A stretch of DNA of 5,442 nt from a bacterium (GTDB taxonomy: Bacteria; Patescibacteriota; UBA1384; XYA2-FULL-43-10; 1-14-0-10-43-13), in the NCBI GenBank assembly GCA_030649445.1, contig JAUSKR010000017.1:1-5442 (forward strand), written 5' to 3'. Position 1 is the first letter of the stretch, and the number at the start of each line of letters is the position of its first letter. A program made the position numbers and the translations under genes. The notes under the pieces were generated by a model that had not been told where the DNA came from, did no database searches, and saw nothing but the letters and a program-made list of their open reading frames with translations. Of this stretch, positions 4,650 to 5,442 are shown piece after piece.

Positions 4650-5442
4650 TATTTATTTGAAAAAATATTGAGGTATCTTTCTACCACTTTTTCGACTTCT
4701 TCCATTCCCTCCGTTAGCGGAACTCGGTAATCTTTTTTCTCTGTCGAAGTTTCAATCTGATGAAGAAAGGCAGTGCGGATATTTGTATCAATATTAATTT
4801 TAGCAACACCAACACCAATTGCTTCGATCAAGTCGCCGTCAGATAATCCCGAGGCACCATGCAAAACCAGTGGAATATCGATGACTTCAGCGATTCGCTC
4901 CAATAAATAAAAATCCAAACTCTCACCCTTCGGCGCGCCGTGTTCGTTGCCAACAGAGACGGCGATTGAGTCCACCCCCGTTAATTCGATAAATTTTCTA
5001 ACTTCGTTCGGCGCGCTTTTGGCTGAAGGTCCGGACAATTTTCCGCCCTCCTCATGGCCAATGACACCAACTTCTGCCTCGACGGCAACGCCGAAGCGAT
5101 GGGCAAATTCGACTAATCGTTCCGTCAGATGAACATTTTCATCAAATGGTAATTTCGAGCCGTCAAACATAACTGACTTATAACCAATTTCTATTGCTTT
5201 CTTTATAACATCAAAATCATTGCCGTGGTCTAGATGGATGGCGGCTCTTATCTTCGAGTCAGCAATTTCATCCGAGACAATATCAAAGATCGTTTTCAGT
5301 CCCGCGTATTCAATAGCACTCGGTGTCGTCGAAATCAGAATCGGCACATCAAATTTAACTGCCGCCCGACAAATCGCCTTCGTCACCTCAAGATTAGAAG
5401 TGTTAAACGCACCGATGGCGTAATGATTTGATCGTGCCTTGT
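4649..5442 (-). CDS. Class II fructose-bisphosphate/tagatose-bisphosphate aldolase family, 5' end outside the window
   Basis: This is a zinc-dependent cytosolic aldolase that would reversibly cleave a ketose bisphosphate to dihydroxyacetone phosphate and an aldehyde (glyceraldehyde 3-phosphate in glycolysis). The frame is open to the right edge. Upstream of a GTG at 5386 it still reads KARSNHYAIGAFNTSNLE, the conserved family N-terminus, so that GTG is an internal Val codon and only about 10-15 residues are missing. In the 263 visible residues I see HLDHG near 69-73 (catalytic Asp and a zinc His), EAEVG near 121-125, NEHG near 165-168 (zinc His), LVLHGASG near 191-198 (zinc His and phosphate-binding Gly/Ser) and KINIDT near 214-219 (phosphate binding). 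Overall length fits the ~280-aa family. The stop is TAG, immediately followed by the repeat that bounds the endonuclease gene. Substrate (fructose or tagatose bisphosphate) cannot be decided from motifs; the family call is firm. Confidence 0.93.
   Translation of the reverse strand, partial: KARSNHYAIGAFNTSNLEVTKAICRAAVKFDVPILISTTPSAIEYAGLKTIFDIVSDEIADSKIRAAIHLDHGNDFDVIKKAIEIGYKSVMFDGSKLPFDENVHLTERLVEFAHRFGVAVEAEVGVIGHEEGGKLSGPSAKSAPNEVRKFIELTGVDSIAVSVGNEHGAPKGESLDFYLLERIAEVIDIPLVLHGASGLSDGDLIEAIGVGVAKINIDTNIRTAFLHQIETSTEKKDYRVPLTEGMEEVEKVVERYLNIFSNK

Noticed and set aside
4201..4654. TATTT as a target-site duplication of the endonuclease unit
   Set aside because: The right copy touches the repeat but the left copy is several bases away and lies within pfkB codons; five AT bases are easily found by chance.
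5384..5386. GTG as a start codon for a 245-aa aldolase
   Set aside because: The frame continues upstream to the window edge with the conserved YAIGAFNTSNLE N-terminal segment, so the true start is outside the window and this GTG encodes an internal Val.
49..5442. Alternative genetic code (TGA reassigned), suggested by the absence of TGA stops
   Set aside because: Six stops are too few, all proteins are complete with the standard code, and no in-frame TGA is needed in any of them.

Overview
The window is a compact, one-directional bacterial gene block: every supported gene lies on the minus strand, so in transcription order it runs from the right edge to the left. The order is class II fructose-bisphosphate-type aldolase (5' end cut off by the window edge), a small DUF559/Vsr-like endonuclease, a PfkB-family sugar kinase, trigger factor, ClpP protease, a NIF3/DUF34-family protein, and at the left edge what looks like the first ~31 nt of tmRNA (ssrA). 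I see no supported plus-strand gene. The six visible stop codons are five TAA and one TAG, and the standard code gives intact proteins throughout.

The mix suggests a small-genome bacterium, possibly of the Candidate Phyla Radiation (Patescibacteria): short housekeeping genes, a trigger factor-ClpP pair without adjacent clpX, AT-rich repeat-filled spacers and a repeat-flanked DUF559 gene. This lineage call is inference from style and not from a marker gene.

Region by region. 4649-5442 is the aldolase, open at its 5' end. 4212-4649 is a ~438-bp unit in which the endonuclease gene is bounded by imperfect 40-nt inverted repeats. Each repeat contains a 21-nt palindrome, and the repeats contribute the start codon, stop codon and ribosome-binding site of the endonuclease and the Shine-Dalgarno of the next gene. 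3237-4208 is the PfkB kinase. 3039-3236 is a spacer with a good sigma70-type promoter and an 88-nt palindromic repeat. 1839-3038 is trigger factor. 1715-1838 is an AT-rich spacer with a 15-nt direct repeat. 1136-1714 is ClpP. 1012-1135 is a spacer with AT-rich 18-nt-period repeats and a second palindromic repeat related to the first. 49-1011 is the NIF3-like gene. 1-31 is the putative tmRNA 5' end.

Functionally there are two themes. The aldolase and the sugar kinase are likely one sugar-phosphate operon that has been invaded by the endonuclease element. Trigger factor, ClpP and tmRNA all act on nascent or stalled polypeptides (folding, degradation, ribosome rescue with tagging for proteolysis), so the left half reads as a protein quality-control neighbourhood with a NIF3-like gene inside it. 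The most unusual feature is the repeat-flanked endonuclease unit, whose ends appear to act as portable ribosome-binding sites that would keep the interrupted operon translatable.
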